A DNA stretch of 64,000 nt from contig ML991798.1 in assembly GCA_010094025.1 (NCBI GenBank), positions 124,001 through 188,000 on the forward strand, written 5' to 3'. Positions 48,669-60,737 of the stretch are shown here, piece by piece (the first letter of the stretch is position 1; every line of letters starts with the position of its first letter). Under the pieces are notes generated by a model. That model had not been told where the DNA came from. It searched no databases and was given only the letters and a program-made list of their open reading frames with translations. This stretch comes from Viridothelium virens (taxonomy: Eukaryota; Ascomycota; Dothideomycetes; Trypetheliales; Trypetheliaceae). Position numbers and translations under genes: made by a program.

Positions 48669-51600
48669 CTAGAGCTGGAACTGCTCAAGATACTTCCTCG
48701 CACTTTCCAGTCCTTCGTCTATTTTGTCCAGGTGAGTTCCGTTTCCGACGCTTGTTGCACCTTTTCCACCAGCCTTGCCTCCGACGATGGATGAGACTTT
48801 CTCAGTCCAGCCAGATGCAGATGCTCCTACTTTGTTAAGATCCTGCATTGTTTGTTAACCTTTTGTTGAGATGTATGGTTCACTGTCCTGTCAAACTTAC
48901 TTCAGCGACATGGCATCCATGCACGATTCTTTCCTCAACTTCGTCCGCAGACATCAAGTACACACTCTTGTCCTTTTTTTTCTTGCCGATCTCCTTAAGC
49001 GCTTCGTTGACTGCTTTCGGATACTGTACACGCAACACAAGCGTCTTGCTACCAGCATGCGTCGTAAAGTAATTATCGATGTTCTCAAGGACCTCTTTGT
49101 TCTGCTTCTTGACTGCTGCCTTCTGCTCTTCCAAGATCGATTTTGCAATCTTTGCCATGCGCTCTTTCAGCTTTGTCTTTGTGACTGCAGAAATATTCGC
49201 TTCGTTGAGCTCGGCTTGCGTCTTCTTAGCGAGCTGCTCCTTCTCCGGCCCATGAGGCATTTTTTGGAGGCGATCGAGTTGGGATGAATGTTCCGAAGCT
49301 TGGCGCTGCACGTCGTACGCGGCCTGGCCAGTGAAGGCGATGATACGACGAATACCTTTGGCGATACCACTCTCTTCCACGATAACAAGCTCTTTAATTT
49401 CACCTGTCTTGCCGACATGCGTGCCACCGCAGAACTCAACGCTGTATTTTCGCCATTCCGGATTCTTGACGTCTTCGACCAATTTCTCGACGGGCATCCC
49501 AACGGAGACAACACGGACAGGATCGGGGTACTTCTCGCCAAAGACGGCGCGTATACCCTCGATCTCCTGGGCGGTAGCAAGAGCCACATCTTTGGCGAAG
49601 ACTTCGCCATTCTTGCGGATGTAGTCTGTACAGATACCCTCCACCTTCTCGAGATCCTTATCGGCAACGCCAGAGCCATGAGAAAAGTCGAATCGAAGAC
49701 GATCAGGGGCCACAAGCGATCCTTTCTGATGTACCCCATCGCCAAGAACTTCCCTTAGACCATAGTTCAGTACGTGTGTGCCCGTATGATTTTTACGAAT
49801 CGGATCTCGGCGCTCTTCATCGAATTCGCAAATGACTTCATCCCCCACTGACAGTGTTCCGTACTTGAGATACCCAGTATGAAGCGCATATCCAGCTTTT
49901 ATTTTGACATCATGAACATCGAAGTCTGCTGCGCCATCTATTAAGATCTTCCCAGTATCAGCTTCCTGACCACCTTGCTCAGCGTAGAAATTAGTCCGGT
50001 TAAGAACAATGCCGAATTGCTCGCCTTCGGGTATCTCGGAAGAGCTTTTGGGAAAATTGCCTGCATAAAAGAGCGCCGTCACCTTTGCGGTGATATCGCC
50101 CTTTTCGAACTTAGCCATGTCGTTAGTCTCAGGCACCTCTTCCATTTTCTGAAGCTTCCCAAGAGATATCGTATCAAGCTCAACTTTCTTTTCTCCCTCC
50201 TTCTTGACACCCTTGCTCGCCTCACGAGCCTTTTCCTGTGCCTCTACGACCTCCTTATCATCGATTGTGAGCTTCCGCTCCTCAGCCATGAGCTTGGTAA
50301 GATCAACAGGAAATCCATACGTATCGTACAAGCGCCAGACATCCGATCCTGGAAGCTTGTTCGAGCCAGATTGCTTTGCTTGCTGGGCATACTTCTCAAA
50401 TTGTGCTTCTCCGCGGTCCAACGAGCGAGCAAAAGATTTCTCTTCCTGGTCAAGGGTCTCCTTCAATTCAGCTTCCTGTTGTTTGATTTGTGGGAACATG
50501 CCGCCCATCTGCTCCACCAGTGTGGGTACAAGGCGTGAGAAGAAGTTACCGATCTCGGCATCGAGCTTATTTCTGGCGTACCGCGCACCTCTCCTGAGGA
50601 CTCTTCGTACAACATAGCCTTGGCCAGTTGGACCAGGTACAGCTCCATCGGTGATGGCGAATGAAAGTGTGCGGACGTGATCTGCTACTACTCTGTACGC
50701 CGTGTCGATTTGATCTACGTCATCATCTCCGAACTTGCCTTGGTACTCCCGTTTTCCAGTAAGTTCTTGAATACTTTTGAAAAGGGGTGTGAAGACATCA
50801 GTGTCATAATTCGACATCTTGTTCTGCAAGACTGAGACTAATCGTTCGAAGCCCAATCCAGTATCCACATGCTTGTTTGGTAATGGCTTGAGTGACTTAT
50901 CTAGCTCTCGATTGTACTGGATGAAGACATTGTTCCAGATCTCTAGGACATTTGGGTCGTCTTGATTGACGAGATGTGCGGCGTTTCGACCACCTATTCT
51001 GTCATAGTGAATCTCGCTACAGGGACCGCATGGCCCTTGTTCACCCATTTCCCAGAAATTGTCCTTCATGTTACCGGGCAAGATGTGGTCATCAGCGACC
51101 CCGACAGACTTCCATATGTCTTTGGCCTCTAAGTCAGGCTCGAGGCCACCTGCTGGACTGCCTTCAAAGTAAGTGACGTAGAGTCTGTTCGGTTCTAGAC
51201 CAAACACTTTGGTTAGAAGCTCCCACGAAAACTTTATGGCGCCTTCCTTGAAATAGTCACCAAAGCTCCAATTGCCGAGCATCTCGAAGAATGTCTTATC
51301 AAATAGTCAGCAAAATTGGGGGTAAGACAAGATGGAGTTAGATATACATGGTGGTAGCTGTCCTTCCCAACATCGTCCAGATCGTTGTGCTTTCCACCCG
51401 CACGAATGCACTTTTGCGAGTTGACAGCACGTTTCAGGCTTGCGAAGTCAGACCCAGGGTCAGCGGTGCCAAGAAAAATTGGCTTGAATTGGTTCATGCC
51501 CGCATTCGCGAATAGAAGAGTGGGATCATTATGAGGGACAACTGATGAGGAGGGAACTATGAAAGATCCAAATCAATGAATGCTTCCACAGGTTTTGAAT

Positions 51601-51929
51601 ATCAATGTAATACCAAATGTGTGGCCATTTTTCCCAAAGTAGTCCAGAAACGTGCTACGGACCTTCGGAGCAGTCCATTCGGGCTGCTCGTCAGTAACCG
51701 AGCTCATGTCGAATTGGTATGGCTGAAATCTAAGGTGTGTAAAATGCTGGTGGAAGGTCAATTGACCTTTATTGAATCGTAGTGGGGACAGACGTTGCCA
51801 GATGTTGACATCGAAGCAAGACTTTCGCTCGGGACCAGCTGTTACGAAGCTTCGAGAAACATCTGACCATCGAGCTTGGTGAGTCAAGCAATTGCGCATG
51901 AAACACACCCCCTTCTTCGACACAACCAT
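48669..51929 (-). CDS. ALA1: Alanyl-tRNA synthetase (cytosolic, with possible mitochondrial isoform)
   Basis: Exons 51707-51614, 51556-51348, 51294-48901 and 48842-48669 give a 956-aa cytosolic form starting [19 protein letters not shown]. The same frame stays open upstream with ATGs at 51899 and 51929, preceded by an in-frame stop at 51938-51936. These would add an Arg/Ser-rich leader ([20 protein letters not shown]), so the range given covers the longest form. The enzyme charges tRNA-Ala. Visible are the class II core ([40 protein letters not shown]), the editing domain zinc ligands [10 protein letters not shown] and CGGTHVG, and the C-terminal C-Ala region with [20 protein letters not shown] in the last exon. 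Fungi normally use one ALA1 gene for both compartments. The cytosolic length matches yeast Ala1 (958 aa). Confidence 0.95.
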
Positions 51930-52051
51930 CAAACTCTAATGAGTCTGCTATACGAAACACGACGCCGACTTAATTACCGATAACGGAAGAAGACAGAAAA
52001 CGTCCATAGCTAAAGGTGTGGATGGTGGGGTTGTTTCAGTGATGGGTAAAT
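51930..52051. promoter_or_regulatory. Short divergent promoter, AlaRS / orphan
   Basis: Only 122 bp separate the upstream AlaRS ATG (51929, -) from the start of the next gene (52052, +), or 344 bp if the cytosolic start is used. The promoters must be shared or overlapping. Confidence 0.45.
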
Positions 52052-52722
52052 ATGCCTTCCTGCACGGAGGTGTCGAGCCCGCACGGCGTGAAACGGCCTG
52101 GCGACGATAGCCTTGACAGCGAGCAACGTCTTGCAAAGCGCTTTAATTTGTTAAATCTTGGTATGCACACTGGTTACAGTGCCACGGTTCTATCGCTGCT
52201 CTAACATTTGCTACAGACCGCGAAGGCAAGCTCTACATCCCTATCTCCGCCAAGCAACCAGCAAAATCGCCGCAGTCCTCCCAGACGCCAAATGAGTTCA
52301 TGCAACTCGACGACACGAAAGACAAAATCTACATATACGATTTGGACGCAGAATTGGCCGAGAGTGAGCAAAGCGAGCCGGACAAAGAGCGGCTAGTGTT
52401 CATTCCAGACATCGAGAGGCACCTCACAAAAGTGCCCAAGCATATTCTGACAGGTCAGGAGGAGGAGGTCAAGAAAGATAATCAACTGGTGTTGTACCAA
52501 GTCCCAGCGGCCCTTTCAGTGCCAGAGGATAAGGACAGCGTTCGCAAGGCAGTCATCGAGGCTAGAGCGAGAGCACGGCAGAAGCAGGAGAACTCATATC
52601 AAGGCCCAGCTTCCAATAATGTCCCCGGCATGGAGCAAAAGGCTCAGCCAATCTTCACAGGTGCACATGTTCCAAGTGGGATCGTAGACGAGGACGACGG
52701 GGATATAATGGACATAGGGTAG
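52052..52722 (+). CDS. Conserved fungal protein of unknown function
   Basis: Exons 52052-52160 and 52217-52722 give 204 aa with a 56-nt intron containing CTCTAACATTTG before CTACAG. The N-terminus has a short basic run (VKRPGDDSLDSEQRLAKRF) typical of a nuclear signal. The core has LDREGKLYIP, then MQLDDTKDKIYIYDLDAELA and ERLVFIPDIERHLTKVPKHI. A charged Arg/Ala helix (RKAVIEARARARQKQ) precedes the acidic terminal DDGDIMDIG. I recall closely similar proteins, including the MQLDDT..KIYIYDLDAE block and the MDIG end, across filamentous ascomycetes, always unnamed. No enzymatic motif. Nuclear location is inferred from composition. Confidence 0.85.
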
Positions 52723-53004
52723 ATTCAAGTGAAAATATTTAATTGGTTACGTTGCATGAATTGTGTTCCAGATTTCTCTATGCAAAGACGTTGTTGATCT
52801 CGAAGAATTCACAAGGTCAATGGAAAGACGTCTCACTCCTAATAGAAACTGAGAAAAGACTCAAAACGGACCATGGAAAAGTTGGTCGTGGAATGAAAAG
52901 GCACGTGACGACGCGACGCGGTCGCGCTATCCTGAGATTATGTTCGCGCACTTCGATATCAACTCGGCGCTTCTGGTGAGGTCATTCCGCTTATCCATGA
53001 CCAC

Positions 53005-55671
53005 ATGGCGTTGCAGACGCAGTCGCCCACAAAGCACAATCAGATGCTTGGACGCTTTCTACAGAAAGGACTGTCTGGGAAAGAGCACGACTATCTCGAT
53101 GAGAGGCCTACGAAAAGGCAACGACGATCAGGATTCGACGATGATGGCCATGAGGAAGATCTGGCTGAGAGCACTCCGTCGCCACCCAAACCCCGACTAC
53201 GAGAGATCCCGGTGCCAGATACCGATTCAAATGACGAAGGCTTCGGTGATCTCGAATCCACGCAGCTTACGGATCTCGAGTCAGCTCTTCCCGCGATCAA
53301 GACGGATAAGGAAGCCATTGAGGAGTATGAAGCACAAAGAGTGGCGCAAAACGCAGAAATGGGGCTTGAGGGTCGCATGCAAAGAGCGGAATGGGTCAAG
53401 GGACGAACTTCAATCTACGTGGACGCTTTCAACCTAGCTCTGGATACAGTTCTGGAGGAGGAGAGCCATCTGTTCGATGCCGCAGAAATAGGAGTTTTTC
53501 ATAATTGGAAAGCCTTGAGCTATGAGGCACAGTATCTGTAAGGCTAGGACTGTGATAAAGTATTGCATGGAACGATGACTGAACACCAAACTTTTAGATA
53601 CGTGCGCCTTTTCTTGCGGAAAACCTCGGCTTGGCACCGCATCCGAACTCTTGGATACCATAGCGATATTGCAAATCTCGAAAGCCCGATCGAGGAGCTT
53701 CAGTGGTCCAGAGATCTACCAGAAACTAGAGATGAAGTTCACCAAAATCCGGGTGAGCTTGAAACGCCTGAAGGAACCACTCTAGGGCGGTCCTTTACCT
53801 TTGCCGATCATTCTGACGAGCACATCAAGACTTTAGAAGAAGCCTCCGTTTTATTAAGACTCGATGAACTCAAAGCCATAGCAAGAGATGTGAAAGCACA
53901 AGGCAAGAACAAGAAAGAACTACTTGCTTCCTTACGAAGAACCAGTGGGAACCAATCGGCCCTTGGGTTTTTAAGACGGGAAGAAACGGAAGAGAGCATA
54001 AAGTCTAACGATGCTGAGCTGGACAACAAGAGCAGGAATAGAAGTCCAACCAAGGAGAACAGAGATGCCTATTTTGTTCAAAAGATCCTCGCTGAAACCG
54101 GCCCTTGCATTCGACTTACTTCCGCACCGCTAAAGTTATTTGAAAGAGTTCATCTTGTCTTCTATAGGTCTACTGAGTGGACTGAAAAATCCCTCACGAC
54201 CATCATTTTAGCAAGGATTGCTCGCAGGAATTTCCCAGAGTACATCGTATCTCGATCCGCAAATATCTTCTCATCACGAACTTCACTCCTTGAATTCGAA
54301 GCATCAATCCGGACGCAGTTTCGAGTTGATGATATTCTCGAGTTTAACGGTACGCCAAACCGTCAAGGCTTGCAGACAGTACTTGATATCTTTGAAGAAA
54401 TTTATCCGCGATGGGCTGTTCTGCTCCAAGAAGAACAGCGAAAAGAAGATAGCGTTTATTCCAGCGGTGAAGGTGCATATTTACGCCGGCTCTCGCCAGC
54501 CTGGGTTTACACGCGTATCATTCACAAAGGCGCCGACGTGTTGGGCAAATTTAAGCAGCACAAGCGGGAGCACGAGATTTTGACCGAGCTTCTTAATCAA
54601 CGGCTCTTCCATCCAGCTAGGCGGGGGGCATGGTATCAGCGCAAGGCCTTGCTTGAAGAACATTACATGAGTGCTCTGTATCCCAGCGAAGGTCGCACGG
54701 ACGACGCACAGAGGAAACATTGGAAGCAGATTGCCCTTCAAACCTGTGAAGATGGACTCCAGGACAATCATGTCACCGTGATTTATCACTATGATCTTCA
54801 AAAGCGTATTTTGAAGCTCGAGCGCGCTCTCAAGATCGCCAAGCGCTTCCAACATGACTTCGGGCACGTTCGACTTGCCAAACCAGTTGAACGCACTTTT
54901 GAAGGAACCCGAATCGAGCGCTCTCCTCCTCCAGCGACGCTACCTAAGAGCATGACATCTACAGTCGTCAAAGATCCCAGTACAACACCATCTTCGTCCA
55001 CCCGGCGCGGCGGCAGAACGATCTGGGTGGATCCCGCCTCTCCTTCAGACTCACCAAGCCATTGTAGCGTCGAGGAAATGTGCCTCTCCAACTACCGCGA
55101 CCTCGGCTACCGTGGCTACCATTCCGAAGGCGGCGTTCTCCGTACGCTATTTGCCTATCTCTTCTATGACATCCTTTTCACATATGTCCCCAACGTCTTT
55201 CAAACACCCTACCAGACTTGCCCTTTAGACCTACATAGCGACGCCTTCTACCCGACTCGACTCGGTGAGGTGAACCGCAGGCTGGCAGAAATTAGCAATG
55301 GGCTGGGGAGAGACATTGTGAAAAGGATATGGGACGAACATTATGAGCGCAAGACCTGCGTGGTTGGGTTAGATTGGTCCTTTGATATTGCTGACCTGTT
55401 AGAGATTGTGGGCATATTTGGGGGCGAGGCTTTGAGCACATGCTGTAAGGTCCTGGCGCAAGAGTATGGACAAAGAGGAGGTGGAGTGCCGGATTTGTTT
55501 CTTTGGAAGAAAGACGAACTTGGGAAGGGAGAGGTAATGTTTGCAGAGGTGAAGAGCGAGAATGATCGATTAAGTGATACGCAGAGGTTATGGATCCATG
55601 TCTTAACAGGAGCTGGGATCAAGGTGGAATTGTGTAATGCAATTGCAAAGGAGGTAAGGCATCTTGGGTGA
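53005..55671 (+). CDS. FAN1: FAN1 structure-specific nuclease (VRR-NUC)
   Basis: Exons 53005-53537 and 53598-55671 give 868 aa with a 60-nt intron. The N-terminus is basic with a likely nuclear signal (DERPTKRQRRSG). A SAP-like DNA-binding segment (LDELKAIARDVKAQGKNKKE) follows, then a long helical region (LFHPARRGAWYQRKALLEEH) and the C-terminal VRR-NUC nuclease. Its PD-(D/E)XK residues are visible: GVPDLFLW (D810) and AEVKSENDRLSDTQRLW (E828, K830). FAN1 cuts 5' flaps and interstrand crosslinks in DNA repair. The start is the first ATG after an in-frame stop. An alternative start at 52941 with a 40-nt intron (52976-53015 by eye) would give a different N-terminus. The catalytic part appears intact. 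Confidence 0.93.
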
Positions 55672-56591
55672 GTCTCGAGTACTCCGGCTTTGAATCGGTG
55701 AGTCCAGTACGCCAGGAGATACTCCGAATGGAAGCTCGGTAGAGGAATACCGCACCGACAAGGACGGTGCTTCTTAAATGATATCTGCTTTCTGGAAGGC
55801 ATTTGAGTGTTTTATCGCTGAGATTGACCCACACTTGCCATTAAAGCGTGAAGTGGCATCTCGTAACCGTTGCGATTGTCGTCAAGCCACCTTATCTTAT
55901 GCGCGTTCGTAGCCACAGTGACGTCTCTGCTCACGATAGTATCAGCAGCTTCACCTCTACTCAACGCATTGCGCAACAAGGCTGACTTCTGGACAGATCG
56001 AGATCACAGACCTACTAAAATGTCCTCGAAAGTTGAAACCGGCTTCAAGCTCAGCTCTCTCTCAGTACTTGGCATGAGCATCCTCCAGCCTCATTGAACC
56101 AAGCTTATCCAATTCCGGCACATGCATCGAACGAAGAGCTCTTCTTTTAAAGCTACGAAAACGGGTGAGGCTTGTTTACCTCATCCATTTGCAGATTGCT
56201 GCCTGCGTCCCCACTTGTGACAGCAATAGATCTTCGACCGCGCATTGGACAAGATGCCCATCTGGCGGGCCATTGCTGCGACCCTTACGGAAAGAAAGCT
56301 TTTGAGACGGTTTACCATCCAGGATACCCCCTACTTATGCCGTGTTGATTCACCATGGACGCGTGGTTCGTTACCATAGGTTTGCATTCAAGCCCTTCAT
56401 ACCGTCATGGAGCTCCAACGTACCCAATTGAAGACTGCATTGAATAACGAACGCTTGCATGGATCCTTGATAAGCCCTGTCGAGGCCATCAGTAGTTCCG
56501 TCAGCCTCGTCTGTTCACATATAGGCTTAGGCATTGACTTGCCCACTTTTAACTAGGCGACGAGAGATTGAGCCTAATAGATCATCGCAAT
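55672..56591. other. Intergenic, no supported gene
   Basis: 920 bp between FAN1 and the DUF7587 gene. A 75-codon plus-strand frame near 55870 has a signal-like stretch but no usable ATG. Nothing else recognised. Confidence 0.5.
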
Positions 56592-58343
56592 ATGGCCGTG
56601 TCCTTCCACTTTGAAGCGCCTCAGCGAAGTGATGAAACAATCGTATGTACCGGAGGATTGAATTTGAGTAAGTCAAGATGAAAGGTAGCCAAGGCTCCTC
56701 TTAACGATTCTAGGGATAAATTGCTCAAAGAAAGAAATTCCGCGCCTGGTGTGGCGCGTTGACGGATTTCAACCCCATGATACCGTAGCTGACCTGGATC
56801 TCTTTGCCAGAGACCAAACCACCGAGTTCGACTACGATTGCCTCCAGCGTATCACGAGGCTTCATATCTCTGGCGAGCATAATGAACCATCGCCATGGAT
56901 CTCCCTGACAGGATCCCTCCTTTGGGCGCTTGCACGTGCAAACTGGCTTCGGAATCATCGCACGAGGGAGACTACTCTACTTCTCATCGATACCAGCAAG
57001 GTAGAGGAAATCTTTCAAACGAGGGAGGTAAAGTGCTCGCTTGGATTAGGACATGTAAACGTTCGTTGCTTCAACGAGATTGACCATGAGTACTTGGCTT
57101 GGCGACGCATTCCTAAGGACGCTATTATTGGACGTATTCTTTTCCGTGCTCTGAAGAATTATCTGAATACGATATACCCAATCCTTCGGAGAACCGATAG
57201 GGAGAAGAAGTTCATGGTGTGCTTGAATCTTCTGCGGGAACGCTTTTGCCAAAGCGTTGATCTCGTCGAACCGGTTTCACCAGCCGATGTCGAAACTGCA
57301 AAGACATTGGGACAGCTGCTCGCGAATTCAAATGAAGGCCAAGATTTCTTAGTGGCCATGGCGTTCCTCACGTTAATGCCTCGAACCTGGGATGATCGAG
57401 AGCGGCGGCTCATTGCCCTCAATTTTGAAGGTGATCTCAGCCCTTTGGCTACCATGCAATCCGAGCTTAATCCACTGATGTGAAGTCTCCAGGCACTAGA
57501 TTGTCTCGACACAGGCCCTTCCTCCAAACATGGACAAAAGCTCCACAACTGCCCATTGAAATCGTAGCGTGGGTACGAGGCGTTGACATCCTGCGACTCG
57601 AATCTATTTACCATGAAAAATGTAGAGAACTACTACATCACTCGAGAAAGATCCAAACACGTCGCGTAAGATTCGTGGACGGAAACTTAATCAGACACAC
57701 GGGAGATGACCGAGAAGTCCATACTGTACAGAGTGATGTTGCCATCAGCGATAGAGAAACAAGGAAGGTCCAAAGCATGCAATCCATACGGTCTAGTCAG
57801 CGAAATACAGTCGGCAGAACAGAGGCTTGCCAAAACCACATCCTGAGTCAAGTCTATCCGAGCATGTCTACTTCGAGTGACATCCTTAATAGCTTCACTA
57901 CCATGTCACCTAGTGAAAACTATACCACGGGCCAGGCCAACGATCTGGACCCTGCGTCGTCGGAAAAGTGGCCAACCAATGATCCGTTGCAGACCAATCT
58001 CGCAATAGGCGAATCACCATCAGATCCGGATATGCGTTGCTCTCAACCTCCAGAACTCAGAATTATGGCCGATGACAAAAGCTACCATCATGTCACAGGG
58101 CATCTCGTTTCCAGCGCCGAACGCGTTAGGCAGTCCGCCCAGACAGTGATATCCAAGGCTCTACATCATTCAAGGAAACTTCAATTATTTCAGGCGATAG
58201 CAGAGGCCAAAGCAGCTGCTGAAAACGTCAGTGCCGCCAGCTTCGACCTCATTTCTGCAGTAGAGGAGCATGCTGCTGCTGTAACCTCACATTACAAGTC
58301 AATCACCAGTACTATGGGTCGATTTGATGTCGATGAGAGTTGA
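56592..58343 (+). CDS. DUF7587 domain protein
   Basis: Exons 56592-56667, 56714-57430 and 57493-58343 give 547 aa. The introns are 46 nt (donor GTAAGT, acceptor TTCTAG) and 62 nt; the second removes an in-frame stop and joins two long open frames exactly. The DUF7587 region starts at about residue 35 with PRLVWRVDGFQPHD and continues with SPWISLTGSLLWALARANWL and ETTLLLIDTSKVEEI, the usual blocks of this fungal family. The C-terminal third is disordered, then an Ala-rich helix (IAEAKAAAENVSAASFDLIS). The family has no established function; members are numerous and patchy in ascomycetes. No signal peptide or membrane helix. Confidence 0.8.
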
Positions 58344-58834
58344 GGAATGCCGGCGTCATCAGACGTGGCCCAAACATCTGACTTCATTGGTTTCGAAGGC
58401 CCTCGGTGGAATCTGTTCAAGACTGTACAAAGTGTAGTATCGAACACAGATCCCTCAAAGATCTTCCAATTTTCTATTCTAAATCTATACAACTTAGGGG
58501 GGCCCCAACAGGTTTTCGCACTAGCTGAGGTCTTCTCGAGCCACGTGTGGCCCACCGACATTTCTTATCGCACGCACTAGTAGGGATAAGAAACAGGAGC
58601 AGTCAGCGGTTCGTGGCTCCGCGAAAGCAATGGCAATCGGTAGTGTCACTGTATGGGTTGAACGATCATTCGGTTGCATTCTATCACGTGTTCAGCGAAG
58701 TGGTGCATTACCAACTGCAAACGAGGCAAATATTGCTAGAACAGAGTCATTAGGGCTAGAATCTCGTATTCAGATTTCTATGATTGTATAAATGCATCTT
58801 CAGCCCCACGACTACGTGGACCCCAGAAGATCCG
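58344..58834. other. Intergenic between convergent genes
   Basis: 491 bp of 3' flanks. A 77-codon frame begins 3 bases after the DUF7587 stop (58347) but has no family resemblance and is probably in the 3' UTR. Confidence 0.45.
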
Positions 58835-60737
58835 CTAAAACACGTATCTGAAGTTCTTGTTCTCCCTGTCTGTCAGGTCACCAAAAGCCGTCTCATCCAA
58901 ATCCTTCTCTTCCACTTTGCCATACAACCGGTCACGACGTCGATTCTCGAGGCTGAGGACTACGTAAAAGCAACATATCGTAACCACCTCAATCAAATGG
59001 CTTACAATCATACTCCAGATGCCTAGCCGATAAGTAGGTGCCTGGTCCGTCTTGTAAAAAAAAGGCCCTGGAGTTGTTTAGAGCGATACATTTTCTCGTG
59101 AGCCCCAGAGAAATATGAAGCTTACCAATGATGTTGCCAGTACAATAGCCCAAGAACAGTACGGCATTTGTAAATACTTTTTTGGTGTGACCTGCAGTAT
59201 TGGCCGTTGACAGGCTCAGAATCATAACAAAGGCAGCATTGTACGGCCCCGTCAGATAGTATCCCCATAATCTCGCAACCTTGTGATCCAAACCCACATA
59301 TGCAAGCATGAATGCACCAGCGATGTTCGGGCACAGCCACAAGAGAATGAAAATGCACCGTGTGTTCATCTTTCTCTTTGCACATGCGTAATCGTTCAAG
59401 AATACACAAGCCAAGATGCTCAATGCAATTAGCACACCGTACGGGATCTGCATGAGGGTCGTGACCAGTGTGCTGAAGCCAAACCCCTGAATGATCAGTG
59501 TGCCAAAGTTGCTAATTCCCCCGTTCGGCACGTTTCCTACAACGCCTAGGAGGAAAAGCAGGTACGTCTTCGGATCTAGTACCGCCTCCTTCACCTGATA
59601 CGCCTTGAACCGCTTATTCTCCACCCCTGTCTGATCCCCCCTCAGCCTCTCTACCGCACACCTCCTCTCCTCCCACGATAACCCCTTCGCAGTGACCGGG
59701 CTGTCCGGCAGCATGACCATCATCACGATGCCCCAAATCATGCACGCGGCGCCCACAATGAGGAACTCATACCGCCAGGAGGCTAGTGCGCCACGAATGT
59801 GACCTATCCCGTACCCTAGCAGTCCTCCTAGCGCAATACCACCTCCATTCGCTGTATACCATATGCCCATGCGCAGGGGTTGTTGACGTCGTGTATACCA
59901 CATGGCCGTGATGAGCATGAACGCTGGGTCGGAGCACGCTTCAGCAGCACCAGAAAGGGCGCGAAGAGCAGCGAGGGAGGCGAAATTCTGTGGGCGGGGA
60001 GCGATTGGTCAGTCATTCATGCATAGTTCTTCGTAGTGTTAATCCGGATTAAGCGAACGAGCTGAATTCGACCGGAGAAAATTGGGAAGGAGAACACTTC
60101 TAGCTGAGCTGATTTTGAGATAGATTAAAATGGAGATGAGAGGAAGCGAAGGCAAACTGGAATTGGCACAAACATTCGACGCCGCCTGCAGCATCAACAA
60201 CGCGCCCCATGCGCAGATATTCCCCCCAAGGTACTTCCCCACTGGAAAGCGCTGCAAGCCAAAGTTCGTCGGCACCGCCCATGCCAGGAATCCAAAGTAG
60301 AAGATGCTGCTCAGCCAATTGTATTCAGCCCCGACCAGCTTCAAGTCCTTCTTGATCCCGAAGATGGCAGCGTACGAGAGAGTCGTCTTGTCAATGTAGA
60401 AAAAGGCGTAGCACACGGCTAGATAGGGCAAAATCATCCGGTCGATCTTGCGGACGAGACGGCGCTCGGTGGCCGGATCAATGTCGGCGCTGGCTTGGAG
60501 ATCGGTAGGGGATCTGAAAAGATTGGCGGCGACATCAACATCGACATCGTTGGAGGTGGAAGTGGCATGAGTTTGGAAATGCGAGCTCGCGACTCGTGTG
60601 GTAGATTCAACGTGGGTGGTTATGCCTGGACTAGGATCGGCTTTGAGATCTTGTGTCGTAGAGGGGGAAGGGCTTGAAGAAGAAGAAGCATCTTGAGTCG
60701 GGCTCTTTTCGGGGAAAGCGCGTTTCCAAACCCCCAT
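58835..60737 (-). CDS. MFS transporter, allantoate permease (Dal5) family
   Basis: Exons 60737-60174, 59987-59126 and 59067-58835 give 552 aa; the introns are 186 and 58 nt. The start is the ATG opening MGVWKRAFPEKSPTQ. After a Ser/Thr-rich N-terminus, the anion:cation symporter signature appears: KIDRMILPYLAVCYAFFYID, the next block FGIKKDLKLVGAEYNWLSSI, then GAAEACSDPAFMLITAMWYT and RRQQPLRMGIWYTANGG. Twelve hydrophobic segments are expected; the last exon adds GIWSMIVSHLIEVVTICCF and a charged cytosolic tail ending ENKNFRYVF. Relatives import allantoate, nicotinate, pantothenate or other carboxylates; the substrate here is not determinable. The first intron is longer than usual, so its donor is the least certain junction. 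Confidence 0.88.

Noticed and set aside
55870-56097. Signal-peptide-like 75-codon frame downstream of FAN1
   Set aside because: It begins with TTG and the only in-frame ATGs come after the hydrophobic stretch, so no plausible start exists.
58347-58580. 77-codon frame starting 3 bases after the DUF7587 stop
   Set aside because: No resemblance to any family; position and size fit a 3' UTR by chance.
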